This document shows, in pieces, positions 25,677 to 34,934 of a stretch of DNA of 64,000 nt. The notes beneath the pieces are model-generated. The model ran no database searches, had not been told where the DNA came from, and saw only the letters and a list, made by a program, of their open reading frames with translations. How positions within the stretch are numbered: the stretch's first letter is position 1; each line of letters starts with the position of its first letter. The position numbers were made by a program, and so were the translations under genes. The DNA comes from Clostridia bacterium (GTDB lineage Bacteria; Bacillota; Clostridia; Oscillospirales; CAG-272): contig JAGBEE010000042.1 of assembly GCA_017937135.1 (NCBI GenBank), forward strand, positions 1-64,000, read 5' to 3'.

Positions 25677-26435
25677 TTATATCCTCACCTTTATACCATT
25701 TTGCGATAGCTCCCTTTTAAGCTCGCTGATTTTTATTTCACCAAAGTGGAAAACTGATGCCGCAAGACCTGCGTCAATATCGGGAATTTCTTTAAATAAA
25801 TCAATAAAGTGGCTAACCTTGCCTGCCCCTCCTGATGCAATAACCGGAACCTTTACAACCTCGCACACAAGCTTTAAAAGCTCTATGTCAAAGCCATTCT
25901 TTACTCCGTCTGTATCTATGGAGTTTACTACTATTTCACCAGCGCCAAGCTCAACGCCCTGCTTTATCCAAGAAATTGCTTCCTTGCCTGTGTCATATCT
26001 GCCACCAGCTGAAAATACTCTAAATTCACCATCTACTCTTTTTATATCAGCAGAAAGCACAACGCATTGTGAGCCATAGCGCTTAGCTGCCTCATACATA
26101 AGATTTGGATTTTTTATTGCGCCTGTATTTACGCTAACCTTGTCTGCGCCACATTTTAAAACTCTGTCAAAGTCCTCTAAGGTATTTATACCTCCACCAA
26201 CGGTAAGCGGAATAAACACATTTTGGGCTACCTTTGTTAAAATGTCGGTAAAGAGCTTTCTTTCCTCGCAGGAGGCTGTTATATCATAAAAAACAAGCTC
26301 GTCTGCTCCGTTTGCCGAGTAATAGCTCGCAAGCTCGATGGGTGATGAAACATCGTTCAAGCCCTCAAAATTAACACCCTTTACTACTCTGCCATTCTTT
26401 ACATCGAGGCAGGGTATTATTCTTTTTGTTATCAT
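25677..26435 (-). CDS. hisF: Imidazole glycerol phosphate synthase, cyclase subunit
   Basis: A 252-residue (beta/alpha)8 barrel forming IGP and AICAR with ammonia from HisH. Catalytic Asp residues are in [14 protein letters not shown] and [10 protein letters not shown]. It overlaps hisA by 4 bp. Confidence 0.96.
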   Translation of the reverse strand: MITKRIIPCLDVKNGRVVKGVNFEGLNDVSSPIELASYYSANGADELVFYDITASCEERKLFTDILTKVAQNVFIPLTVGGGINTLEDFDRVLKCGADKVSVNTGAIKNPNLMYEAAKRYGSQCVVLSADIKRVDGEFRVFSAGGRYDTGKEAISWIKQGVELGAGEIVVNSIDTDGVKNGFDIELLKLVCEVVKVPVIASGGAGKVSHFIDLFKEIPDIDAGLAASVFHFGEIKISELKRELSQNGIKVRI

Positions 26436-27145
26436 TTTGCCACCTCGATAGCTTCCTTTAAATCAATTGCGCCTGTGTAGTACGCCTTGCCAATAATTGC
26501 ACCATAGATATTCATTCCTCTTAGAGCCTTTATATCGTCAATCGTTGACACTCCACCAGAGGCAACTATATCAAGTGAGTATTTCTGACTAAGAGCCTTG
26601 TATAATTCAAGGTTAGTACCCTTCATTGCTCCGTCCTTGGAAATATCGGTGCAAATTACTGTTTTTACGCCTAACATCTGCATCTTTGATAGAAATTCCT
26701 CTAATGAATATTGGCTTTTTTCTATCCAACCCTTAATTGCAATATAGCCATCCTTTACGTCTGCGCCTACTGCAATTTTTTCGCCATACAATGAAAGCGC
26801 TTCCTTTAAAAATTCCTCGTTTGTTACTGCGCTTGTGCCAAGAATAACACGATTTGCTCCATTTTCAAGGTATTTTTTAACTGTTTGAATATCGCGTATT
26901 CCTCCACCTATTTCTAAAAACAGGCTTGTTTCCTCAGCGATTTTTTTAACTATTTCTATGTTTGGAGTTGTGCCAAGCCTTGCGCCCTCTAAATCAACCA
27001 CGTGAATGTATTTTGCGCCTTGCTTTTCAAAGCTTATAGCCACCTCCCAGGGCTTTTCACTATAAACAGTCATTTGATTATAGTCACCCTTGAAAAGACG
27101 AACTGCCTTTTTGTCATACAAATCTATTGCAGGAAATATCTTCAT
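26432..27145 (-). CDS. hisA: ProFAR isomerase
   Basis: A 237-residue barrel converting ProFAR to PRFAR. The catalytic Asp pair is D8 (PAIDLYDKKAVRL) and the Asp of DISKDGAMKG; GGGIRD is the phosphate-binding loop. It lies between hisH and hisF. Confidence 0.95.
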   Translation of the reverse strand: MKIFPAIDLYDKKAVRLFKGDYNQMTVYSEKPWEVAISFEKQGAKYIHVVDLEGARLGTTPNIEIVKKIAEETSLFLEIGGGIRDIQTVKKYLENGANRVILGTSAVTNEEFLKEALSLYGEKIAVGADVKDGYIAIKGWIEKSQYSLEEFLSKMQMLGVKTVICTDISKDGAMKGTNLELYKALSQKYSLDIVASGGVSTIDDIKALRGMNIYGAIIGKAYYTGAIDLKEAIEVAK

Positions 27146-27148
27146 TTA

Positions 27149-27760
27149 TTACTCCATTTCGCAAAATGCTCTTAAGATATTAAGTCCAACCTCTCCACTC
27201 TTTTCGGGGTGGAATTGGCAACCCATTACATTGTCCTTGCCTACAATTGCAGGAAGCTCCTTGTCATATTCACAGCTTGCAATAAGTGACTCCTCACAGT
27301 TGCTTGCAAAATATGAGTGAACAAAATAAACAAAGTCACCATTTTTTATATATTTTAAAAGTGGACTTTCCTTTTTGAAAATCAAAGCATTGTAGCCTAT
27401 GTGTGGAATTTTAAGCTCACTATTTATTACGCCATTCATTCCTACAACCTCGCCCTTTAAAAGGCCAAGACCTGTGTGCTCTCCAAACTCATAGCTCTTT
27501 TCAAAAAGCATTTGCATTCCAAGACAAATACCCATTATTTTTTTGCCTTTTTTTGCCTCGTCTATTATTACTCTATCAAGTCCTGTAGCCCTTAACTTTG
27601 CTATTGCATCCTCAAAAGCGCCAACACCCGGAAGGATAATTTTGTCGCATTTTCTAATAGTATCCTCATCAGAGGTTACTATTGCATCTACGCCTATATA
27701 TTTAAGTGATGATACTACGGAAAAAAGATTTCCTACACCGTAGTCAACTATTGCTATCAT
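27149..27760 (-). CDS. hisH: Imidazole glycerol phosphate synthase, glutaminase subunit
   Basis: A 203-residue class I glutamine amidotransferase. The nucleophile Cys is in GICLGMQMLF, and the His-Glu pair is in QFHPEKS. It supplies ammonia to HisF. Its start overlaps the last base of hisB. Confidence 0.95.
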   Translation of the reverse strand: MIAIVDYGVGNLFSVVSSLKYIGVDAIVTSDEDTIRKCDKIILPGVGAFEDAIAKLRATGLDRVIIDEAKKGKKIMGICLGMQMLFEKSYEFGEHTGLGLLKGEVVGMNGVINSELKIPHIGYNALIFKKESPLLKYIKNGDFVYFVHSYFASNCEESLIASCEYDKELPAIVGKDNVMGCQFHPEKSGEVGLNILRAFCEME

Positions 27761-28347
27761 TAGATTACTCCTTTTGTTGAAGGAACTTCGTCTTTATATT
27801 TTTCATCTATTTCGCACGCTTCCTTAAGACATCTTGCAAGTGCCTTGAAGATACCCTCTATTATGTGGTGCGAATTTACTCCTGCAAGCTCTCTTATGTG
27901 CGTTGTAATTCCACTTTCTCTTGCAAAGGCGCACAAAAACTCCTCGCAAAGCTCGGTGTCAAAATCACCAACCTTAGATGCAGGAATATCAAGCTTAGTA
28001 TATAAACCACCTCTGCCAGAGATGTCAACTGCACACATAATAAGCGCCTCATCCATTGGCAAAATTACGTCGGCATATCTCTTAATGCCCTTCTTTTCTC
28101 CAAGCGCATCCTTTATTGCCTTGCCAAGACAAATAGCAATATCCTCTGCTGTGTGGTGGTAATCTACATTTGTATCTCCCTTGCAAAATACATCAAGGTC
28201 AAAGCGAGAATGCTTTGCAAAAAGAGTTAGCATATGGTCAAGGAAGCCACAGCCTGTGTCTATATTTCCCTTGCCTGTACCGTCAAGGCTCACCAAAAGC
28301 TTAATGTCAGTTTCATTCGTTTTTCTTATAATTTCAGCGTTTCTCAT
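27760..28347 (-). CDS. hisB: Imidazoleglycerol-phosphate dehydratase
   Basis: A 195-residue IGPD with Mn-binding HHTAED and HHIIEGIFKALAR motifs. No phosphatase domain is attached, consistent with the separate PHP enzyme at the operon's end. It overlaps hisC by 4 bp. Confidence 0.95.
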   Translation of the reverse strand: MRNAEIIRKTNETDIKLLVSLDGTGKGNIDTGCGFLDHMLTLFAKHSRFDLDVFCKGDTNVDYHHTAEDIAICLGKAIKDALGEKKGIKRYADVILPMDEALIMCAVDISGRGGLYTKLDIPASKVGDFDTELCEEFLCAFARESGITTHIRELAGVNSHHIIEGIFKALARCLKEACEIDEKYKDEVPSTKGVI

Positions 28348-29408
28348 TTTATTTCCTCCAAAATGGAAATTACTTTTTTAATTAAGATATCCATTTGCTC
28401 CCTTGTGCCAATGGTTATACGGTTGTAGTCCTTTATTTTGTCCTTGGTAAAGTGACGCACCAAAACGCCATTTTCCTTGAGCCTTTTATAAAGATGCTCC
28501 CCTTGTATTTTATCGTGCTTTGCAAAGATAAAATTCGCCTTGGATTCAAGAATATCAAAGCCTATTTTTTTAAGCTCGGCTACTGTATATTCTCTTGTTT
28601 TTATTATTTCCTTACAGTTGTCCATATAGTATTTATTGTCATCTATTGCCACAGCTCCTGCTATTTGGCTAAGACGATTTACGTTATATGGATTTGTTGA
28701 ATATTTTATAGTGTTTAAGTCATTTATAAGAGCCTTGTTGCCTATGCCGAAGCCTATTCTGCCTCCTGCCATAGAGCGTGATTTTGAAAATGTCATCGTA
28801 ACTAAAAGGTTATCATATTTTTTAGTTAAGCCCACTGCGCTTTGCCCACCGAAATCTATATATGCCTCATCAATTATTACGACATTTTCGGGGTTCGATT
28901 TTGCGATTTTTTCAATTTCTTCAAGGCTAAGATATATTCCTGTTGGTGCGTTGGGGTTGGCTATTACTATATTTTCATTTATGCCTATGTAATCGTTTAC
29001 ATCAATTGTGAAATCGTCCTTTAGCGGAATTTCCCTATATTTGACGTTGTTTATTTTAGCAAAAACAGAATAAAAGCCATATGTTATATCGGGAAAAGCA
29101 ATCCCTCTATCGCTATCGCAAAATGCCATAAAGGCAAAGTTCAAAACCTCATCCGAGCCATTTGTAACCAATACCTCGCTTTTATCTACACCATATAAAT
29201 CAGCTATTTTCTTGGTTAAAACGGAGCACTCGGGGTCTGAGTATAAATGGAGCCTTTCAGCCTCGCTTTTTACTGCATCGAAAACACCCTTGCTTGGCAA
29301 ATATGGCGATTCGTTAGTATTTAATTTTATATACTTCATATCCTTAGGCTGCTCGCCAGGCGTATATGGAACCAAGGTTGAATATTTTTGGCTGAAAAAT
29401 CTGCTCAT
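28344..29408 (-). CDS. hisC: Histidinol-phosphate aminotransferase
   Basis: A 354-residue class I/II aminotransferase. The PLP lysine is in TFSKSRSMAGGRIGF, and the cofactor-binding NPNAPTG and DEAYIDFGG motifs are present. The gene lies 15 nt after hisD. Confidence 0.94.
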   Translation of the reverse strand: MSRFFSQKYSTLVPYTPGEQPKDMKYIKLNTNESPYLPSKGVFDAVKSEAERLHLYSDPECSVLTKKIADLYGVDKSEVLVTNGSDEVLNFAFMAFCDSDRGIAFPDITYGFYSVFAKINNVKYREIPLKDDFTIDVNDYIGINENIVIANPNAPTGIYLSLEEIEKIAKSNPENVVIIDEAYIDFGGQSAVGLTKKYDNLLVTMTFSKSRSMAGGRIGFGIGNKALINDLNTIKYSTNPYNVNRLSQIAGAVAIDDNKYYMDNCKEIIKTREYTVAELKKIGFDILESKANFIFAKHDKIQGEHLYKRLKENGVLVRHFTKDKIKDYNRITIGTREQMDILIKKVISILEEIK

Positions 29409-29423
29409 TTTTACTCCTTGTTT

Positions 29424-30701
29424 TTATTCTTCAAATCTTATTGTTGCGCTCTTTGCGTGTGCGTGTAGGCCTTCCTTATCAGCAAATTTCGCAATCTTAT
29501 CATATACCTTATTAAGTGCGTCCTTGGTGTAATAGGTAAACTGTGATTTCTTTACAAAATCGTCAACTGAAAGAGGTGATGAAAACCTTGCGCTACCACT
29601 TGTCGGAAGGGTGTGGTTTGGTCCTGCAAAGTAGTCTCCAAGCGCCTCGGGACAATACTTACCCATAAATATTGAGCCTGCGTGCTTGATTTTGTCAAGA
29701 TAATCAAATGGATTATCTACGCAAATTTCAAGGTGCTCTGGCGCTATTTCGTTTGCTATATCAATAGCTAAAAGCAAATTGTTTTCTGCTACTATGATTT
29801 TACCATTTTTATCTATTGAATATCTTGCAATTTCCTCTCTTGGAAGGAGTGGAATTTGTCTTTCAAGCTCGTCACTTACCTTTTTTGCAAATTCCATTGT
29901 GTCAGTTACTAAAACTGCGCTTGCCATTTTATCGTGCTCAGCCTGTGAAAGAAGGTCTGCTGCAACATATCTTTCATCACAGGTAGAGTCTGCTACTACT
30001 AAAATTTCGCTTGGACCTGCTATCATATCTATTGATACTCTGCCAAACACCTGCTTTTTAGCTTCGGCAACGTATGCGTTACCCGGTCCTACAATTTTAT
30101 CGACCATAGGAATTGTTTGGGTTCCATATGCGAGTGCGCCTACTGCCTGTGCTCCACCAACCTTGAATATTCTATCAACGCCTGCGATTTTAGCGCTTGC
30201 CAAAATAGCAGGGTTAACCTTACCGTCCTTTGATGGTGGTGTTACCATTACAATTTCGTTACAGCCAGCAATTTTAGCAGGAATACTATCCATTAAAACA
30301 GTTGATGGGTATGCTGCTGTACCACCCGGAACGTAAAGTCCAACCCTTTCAATAGGTGTTACCTTTTGTCCTGTAACTACTCCGTCCTTTTCGCTTATTA
30401 TAAAGCTGTTTCTTACCTGCTTTTTGTGGAAGGCTTCAATATTTTCCTTTGCTTCCTTAACTATTTCGATAAATTCCTTATCTACAAGCTCGAAAGCCTC
30501 ATCAATTTCTGCCTTGGTAACCTCTAAGCTGTCAAGCCTTACCTTATCGAATTTTTCTGCATACTCGTAAAGTGCCTTGTCGCCGTTTTTCTTTACGTTT
30601 TCAATAATGCCAGAAACGACCTCTTCAACGCCTGAGGCGATATTGTCACGTGCGAAAATCTCGCTATTTGAAACCTCGCCATATTTATAAATCTTAATCA
30701 T
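29424..30701 (-). CDS. hisD: Histidinol dehydrogenase
   Basis: A 425-residue Zn/NAD enzyme for the last two oxidations to histidine. Markers are PGGTAAYPSTVLM, GPGNAYVAEAKKQVFG and AEHDKMASAVLVT, with zinc ligands in the AEHD and later GPNHTLPT segments. It starts 1 nt after hisG's stop. Confidence 0.96.
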   Translation of the reverse strand: MIKIYKYGEVSNSEIFARDNIASGVEEVVSGIIENVKKNGDKALYEYAEKFDKVRLDSLEVTKAEIDEAFELVDKEFIEIVKEAKENIEAFHKKQVRNSFIISEKDGVVTGQKVTPIERVGLYVPGGTAAYPSTVLMDSIPAKIAGCNEIVMVTPPSKDGKVNPAILASAKIAGVDRIFKVGGAQAVGALAYGTQTIPMVDKIVGPGNAYVAEAKKQVFGRVSIDMIAGPSEILVVADSTCDERYVAADLLSQAEHDKMASAVLVTDTMEFAKKVSDELERQIPLLPREEIARYSIDKNGKIIVAENNLLLAIDIANEIAPEHLEICVDNPFDYLDKIKHAGSIFMGKYCPEALGDYFAGPNHTLPTSGSARFSSPLSVDDFVKKSQFTYYTKDALNKVYDKIAKFADKEGLHAHAKSATIRFEE

Positions 30702-30702
30702 T

Positions 30703-31323
30703 TTATTTTACCTGTTCTTTTAAAAACGCTGTGATTTTTTCAATTTGCTCTGTTTTAAATTTGAAGCTTGCCTTATTGACAATCAGTCTTGCTGAAATAG
30801 GCACTATTTCTTCCTTTACCTCTAAGTCGTTTTCCTTTAAGGTTGTTCCTGTTTCAACAATATCGACAATTACGTCTGACAAATCAAGAATGGGGGCAAG
30901 CTCTATTGAGCCATTTAATTTAATTATATCAATGTCACGACATTTGCCTGAATAGTATTTCTTTGCTATATTTGCAAATTTTGTGGCTACTCTTAGTGTT
31001 TTTGTGTTGTCGTCATAAAAGTCCTTCTTTGCGGCAACTGCCATTCTGCATTTACCTATATTCAAGTCAAGAAGCTCATAAACATCTGGCATATATTCAA
31101 GCAAAATATCCTTGCCACATACGCCAATATCGGCAGCTCCTCTTTCTACGTATATTGATACGTCGGAGGGCTTTACCCAGAAATAGCGAACTCCCTTTTC
31201 CTCGTTTTCAAAAATGAGCTTTCTGTTATTCTCTAAAATGGAAGGGCATTCATAGCCACAGTCTTGAAACATTTTATATACCTTTTCGCCAAGGCGACCC
31301 TTGGGTAGTGCTACGTTTATCAT
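30703..31323 (-). CDS. hisG: ATP phosphoribosyltransferase, short form
   Basis: A 206-residue short HisG without the C-terminal regulatory domain; short forms need HisZ, encoded immediately upstream. Segments INVALPKGRLGEKV, DIGVCGKDIL and DIVETGTTLKEN (PRPP loop) are typical. It overlaps hisZ by 4 bp. Confidence 0.95.
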   Translation of the reverse strand: MINVALPKGRLGEKVYKMFQDCGYECPSILENNRKLIFENEEKGVRYFWVKPSDVSIYVERGAADIGVCGKDILLEYMPDVYELLDLNIGKCRMAVAAKKDFYDDNTKTLRVATKFANIAKKYYSGKCRDIDIIKLNGSIELAPILDLSDVIVDIVETGTTLKENDLEVKEEIVPISARLIVNKASFKFKTEQIEKITAFLKEQVK

Positions 31324-32414
31324 TTTGCCTCCATATTTATTAGTTCTTTATATCTTAATTTTTTGGGAATTGATTTTTGCGCGCTAACGCTCTTTCCCTC
31401 GCTTATAAATGTATCAACCGCTTTTTGAACCTTGTTTAAATCGCTTTTGTCTGAATACAAAATAAGCATATCTACATCGTATTCCTTTTTGTCAAAGCAT
31501 ATTTTTTCTAAGAGATTTGTGTAAATAGCAAAGCCTACTCCGCTTGATGTCTTGCCCATTTTTTCAAGAAGCTTGTCGTATCTGCCACCAAAAAGCACGC
31601 TCTCAAATATGCCCTTTATAAATCCGTTGAATACTATTCCGTTATAGTAATTCATATCGTTTACTATTGAAAAGTCGATACGAATATTGTCAAGGTCCTC
31701 TGTGCCCTCAAGCATTTTTATAAGCGACTTTAATTCATTTACTGCCAATTCAAGCTCATTATTAGCCTTGAAGCTATCAAGTCTTTCAAATACTGATTTT
31801 GGGCTACCATAAATGCCGACAAAGCTTGAAAGCATTTGCGCCTTTTCATCATCAACGCCATATTTTTGGCATATTGCGCTTATTTCGTGTGCGCTCTTCT
31901 TTTTTATACATTCAGCAATTTCACTCTTAAAATTATCATTTGCGCTTATGCTATTTAAAAGCGCAGACAATATTCCCATATGCGAAATCTCTAAAACATA
32001 GTCGCTTGAAACTGTATTTAAGGTCTTCATTGCAAGACAAAGCGTCTCGTACATATCGTATAGGTCAATATCACCTATACATTCAAGACCCATTTGCATA
32101 ATTTCCTCAAATTCTCTTGTGTTTCCGGAAATTCTATATACATTTTCATTATAATATACCTTGTTTTTTATGCCCCTTGCATCGGATGCATTTTTAATAA
32201 TTGACAAGGTTACGTCCGGCTTTAATGCAAGAAGCTTGCCATTTGTATCAGTGAAGGTTATTATACCGTCGCCAACTAAAAAATCCTTGTTTTTTGCATA
32301 TAGGTCATATTCCTCAAATTTATTCATCTTGTATGGAAGATAACCATACTTTGAATATAGTGAGCGTAATGCCACTATAATTTTTTCCTCACTCTTTAGG
32401 TATTTCTCTATCAT
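31320..32414 (-). CDS. hisZ: ATP phosphoribosyltransferase regulatory subunit
   Basis: A 364-residue HisRS-like paralogue that complexes with short HisG and mediates histidine feedback. Class II synthetase-like segments are FTDTNGKLLALKPDVTLSI, VYRI and FGGRYDKLLEKMG. It lacks a tRNA-binding domain and is in the his operon, which rules out a true HisRS. It overlaps the yerC-like gene by 4 bp. Confidence 0.92.
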   Translation of the reverse strand: MIEKYLKSEEKIIVALRSLYSKYGYLPYKMNKFEEYDLYAKNKDFLVGDGIITFTDTNGKLLALKPDVTLSIIKNASDARGIKNKVYYNENVYRISGNTREFEEIMQMGLECIGDIDLYDMYETLCLAMKTLNTVSSDYVLEISHMGILSALLNSISANDNFKSEIAECIKKKSAHEISAICQKYGVDDEKAQMLSSFVGIYGSPKSVFERLDSFKANNELELAVNELKSLIKMLEGTEDLDNIRIDFSIVNDMNYYNGIVFNGFIKGIFESVLFGGRYDKLLEKMGKTSSGVGFAIYTNLLEKICFDKKEYDVDMLILYSDKSDLNKVQKAVDTFISEGKSVSAQKSIPKKLRYKELINMEAK

Positions 32415-32701
32415 TTCTTGCCCTCTAATCTATCAAGTATCATTGAATATCCACCGTTTCCATATTCAAGGCATCTATTAACTCGGCTAATTGTTGCTGT
32501 GCTCATGCCTGTTTCCTTTGTTATATCGGCATAGTTTGCGCCACTTCTTAGCATACTTGCTGCTTTAAGTCTTTGAGCTATTTCTAAAACCTCTTTTACT
32601 GTGCAGGCATCCTCGAAGAATTTATAGCACTCTTCTACTGAATTTAATGATAATATTGCTTCAAACAGCTTATCTACTGCTTCATTATGCAATTTGTTCA
32701 T
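32411..32701 (-). CDS. TrpR/YerC-family regulator, first gene of his operon
   Basis: A 96-residue helical DNA-binding protein of the YerC/YecD TrpR-like family. The HTH is near 58-80 (GANYADITKETGMSTATISRV). It leads the his operon, and a palindrome lies just downstream of that operon's -10 box (32748-32761), so autoregulation of histidine synthesis is likely. A related site is present before leuA. Histidine as co-repressor is an inference. Confidence 0.87.
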   Translation of the reverse strand: MNKLHNEAVDKLFEAILSLNSVEECYKFFEDACTVKEVLEIAQRLKAASMLRSGANYADITKETGMSTATISRVNRCLEYGNGGYSMILDRLEGKK

Positions 32702-32738
32702 TTTATGCTCCTTTTTATCATTGGTAAAAAAATTTATG

Positions 32739-32792
32739 TTTTAACGCTTTAGTGTACTAAAATATTATAATACTTTTATTTTATATTGTCAA
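32739..32792 (-). promoter_or_regulatory. his operon promoter with operator-like palindrome
   Basis: Minus-strand TTGACA (32787-32792), 17 bp and TATAAT (32764-32769). Next to the -10 is TTTAGTGTACTAAA (32748-32761, + strand), a perfect inverted repeat with a 2-bp centre. The wider 24-nt block 32739-32762 matches 46131-46154 at 20 of 24 positions. Confidence 0.8.
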
Positions 32793-32817
32793 TAGTTTAT
32801 ATTATATTTATGTAAGA

Positions 32818-33328
32818 AAAAACAGATGCACAAATGCGTGTTATCCTTAACGGAGAACACGCAATGAATTGCAACCTTGCGGTTGCATGAATTGAAAGCT
32901 GTGCTTTCGTGAATTGCCTGCGGCATGAATTGTGCTTTACGGCACATTGGTTGCAATTCAATTCATGTGAGCGACGAATTGCACAGCAATTCCGCGAGCA
33001 AATCATGGCGGAGCCAATTCATGATGCGTATGCATCAATTCATTCATAAAAACGAACAGAGCAAGAATAGAAGGAGGTTTATCCTTTCACTCTTGCTCTG
33101 TTAGTATAAAGTGATATTCTTTGCTGACGCAAAGAGTGATATTGTCGCACAGCGACAGTGATATTGAAGCCTTGTGGCTTCAGTGATATTCTATTCGCCC
33201 TAAACTTGCGTAGCAAATATAACTCGGCATAAGCCGAATATCACTGCGTAGCAATAGAACTCGCCAAAGGCGAATAGAGTTAGCGTGATACTCCGTTAAG
33301 AGTATCACGCTATTGTGCATCTGTTTTT
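32818..33328. mobile_element. 511-bp composite hairpin element with inverted ends
   Basis: The ends are 16-bp perfect inverted repeats (AAAAACAGATGCACAA at 32818-32833 and its complement at 33313-33328), extending as ~42-nt imperfect repeats that each contain a hairpin with TTAACGG. Inside, block 1 (32863-33048) repeats ATGAATTG between hairpins such as GCAACC/GGTTGC and GAAAG/CTTTC, then inverts to CAATTCAT. A 12-bp stem (33055-33066/33091-33102) follows. Block 2 (33108-33280) repeats AGTGATATT between hairpins GTCGC/GCGAC and GAAGCC/GGCTTC and ends inverted. No ORF. It fills the gap between ridA and the his promoter and may also stop transcription. Confidence 0.8.
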
Positions 33329-33330
33329 AA

Positions 33331-33708
33331 TTATTTTATTACTGCAATAAGCTCAACCTCTACAAGCGCGCCCTTTGGTAAATCCTTTACTGCAACACAG
33401 CTTCTTGCTGGCTTTTGAGTAAAGTATTTTGCATAAACACCATTGAAGCTTGCAAAGTCGTTTATATCGTATAGGAAGCACGTAGTTTTTACTACATTTT
33501 CAAAGCTTGTGCCTGCTTCCTCTAAAACTGCGCCGAGGTTTTTCATAACCTGCTCAGTTTGCGCTTCAATATCGGTTGCTTCTATATTTCCACTCTCTGG
33601 ATTTATCGGAATTTGTCCTGAGGTATAAAGCATATTTCCACAAATTATCGCCTGTGAATATGGTCCTATTGCTCCAGGTGCTTTATTTGTTGCTACTTTT
33701 TTTAACAT
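33331..33708 (-). CDS. ridA: RidA family enamine/imine deaminase
   Basis: A 125-residue protein that hydrolyses reactive 2-aminoacrylate and related enamines made by PLP enzymes such as threonine dehydratase. Typical segments are [18 protein letters not shown] and [19 protein letters not shown], with the active-site Arg. The ATG at 33708 follows AAGGAG. It lies directly after ilvA, whose product it would clean up. It is the last gene of the branched-chain operon. Confidence 0.93.
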   Translation of the reverse strand: MLKKVATNKAPGAIGPYSQAIICGNMLYTSGQIPINPESGNIEATDIEAQTEQVMKNLGAVLEEAGTSFENVVKTTCFLYDINDFASFNGVYAKYFTQKPARSCVAVKDLPKGALVEVELIAVIK

Positions 33709-33718
33709 ATTTCTCTCC

Positions 33719-34912
33719 TTATATAAGCTTAAAGCCAAATTCGGTAAGTGCCCTTTTTATTTGCTCTATATGGTCGTAATTTCTTGTTTCAAGCACTATT
33801 CTCAAATAGCATCCATTTACGTCTGAGCCCTCGTTTGCTCTTTCGTGGTGAACGGAAATTACATTACCACCAAGGTCAGCAATTATACGTGAAACATTCT
33901 TTAATTGTCCCGGCTTGTCAGCAAGCTCTATCATAAACTGACATGTTCTTCCAGACATTAGAAGTCCTCTTTTTATTACTCTTGACAAAATTGTAACATC
34001 TATGTTACCGCCTGAGAGCAAGCACACTACCTTTTTGCCCTTTATATCAAGCTTGCCAAACATTGCAGCGGCAACTGCTATTGCTCCAGCGCCCTCAGTA
34101 ACAAGCTTTTGCTGCTCCATAAGTGCTAAGATAGCTGCTGAGATTTCATCATCAGTTACGCTAACTATATCGTCAACATATTTTTTGCAAATTTCGTATG
34201 TAAGATTACCAGGCTTTTTAACAGCGATACCATCAGCAATTGTTGAAACGCTTGAAAGCTCCTCGATTTGAGAATGCTTTACAGAGTTAAGCATAGATGG
34301 CGCTCCACTTGCCTGTACACCATAAACCTTAACCTTGGGGTTGAGCATTTTTATTGTGTAGGCAACGCCTGAGATAAGTCCTCCACCACCTATTGGCACT
34401 ATTACTGCGTCAAGGTCGGGAAGCTGGTCAATAAGCTCTAAGGCTATTGTGCCCTGTCCCGCTATAACGTCCTCATCATCAAATGGATGAATAAAGGTAT
34501 AGCCCTTCTCGTCACGGAGCTGAAGTGCTTTTTTGTATGCGTCATCATAAACACCCTCTACTAAGCATACCTCTGCGCCATAGCTTTTTGTTGCTTCAAT
34601 TTTAGAAATTGGCGCTCCGTCGGGCAAGCAAATTACTGCCTTTATTCCGTTCTTTTGAGCTGAAAGAGCGACACCCTGTGCGTGATTTCCTGCTGAGCAG
34701 GCTATAACGCCTCTTTCCTTTTCCTCTTGGCTAAGGCAAGACATTTTGTAGTAAGAGCCTCTTACCTTGAATGAGCCTGTTACCTGTAGGTTTTCTGTTT
34801 TAAGATAGATTTGCGCATCCTTTACGAGCTTTGGTGCGTAAATTACGTCTGTTTTACGAATTACGCCCTTTAATGCGTAGCTTGCGCGATATACGTTATC
34901 AAGTGTTAACAT
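33719..34912 (-). CDS. ilvA: Threonine dehydratase with ACT domain
   Basis: A 397-residue PLP enzyme making 2-oxobutanoate from threonine for isoleucine. The PLP lysine is in TGSFKVRGS, the glycine loop is GGGGLISG, and NHAQG is present. The C-terminal ~75 residues form an ACT-like domain ([16 protein letters not shown]). This is the ~400-residue form, shorter than E. coli IlvA. Its place in the ilv-leu operon indicates a biosynthetic role. Confidence 0.92.
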   Translation of the reverse strand: MLTLDNVYRASYALKGVIRKTDVIYAPKLVKDAQIYLKTENLQVTGSFKVRGSYYKMSCLSQEEKERGVIACSAGNHAQGVALSAQKNGIKAVICLPDGAPISKIEATKSYGAEVCLVEGVYDDAYKKALQLRDEKGYTFIHPFDDEDVIAGQGTIALELIDQLPDLDAVIVPIGGGGLISGVAYTIKMLNPKVKVYGVQASGAPSMLNSVKHSQIEELSSVSTIADGIAVKKPGNLTYEICKKYVDDIVSVTDDEISAAILALMEQQKLVTEGAGAIAVAAAMFGKLDIKGKKVVCLLSGGNIDVTILSRVIKRGLLMSGRTCQFMIELADKPGQLKNVSRIIADLGGNVISVHHERANEGSDVNGCYLRIVLETRNYDHIEQIKRALTEFGFKLI

Positions 34913-34934
34913 ATTTCCTCTTTCCTTTATTAAA

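Noticed and set aside
31320-32414. Histidyl-tRNA synthetase
   Set aside because: It resembles HisRS but lacks the anticodon-binding domain and is in the his operon next to short hisG, which identifies HisZ.
32863-33280. CRISPR array
   Set aside because: The constant pieces are only 7-9 nt, the variable pieces are self-complementary hairpins of 9-16 nt, and orientation inverts midway; no cas genes are near.
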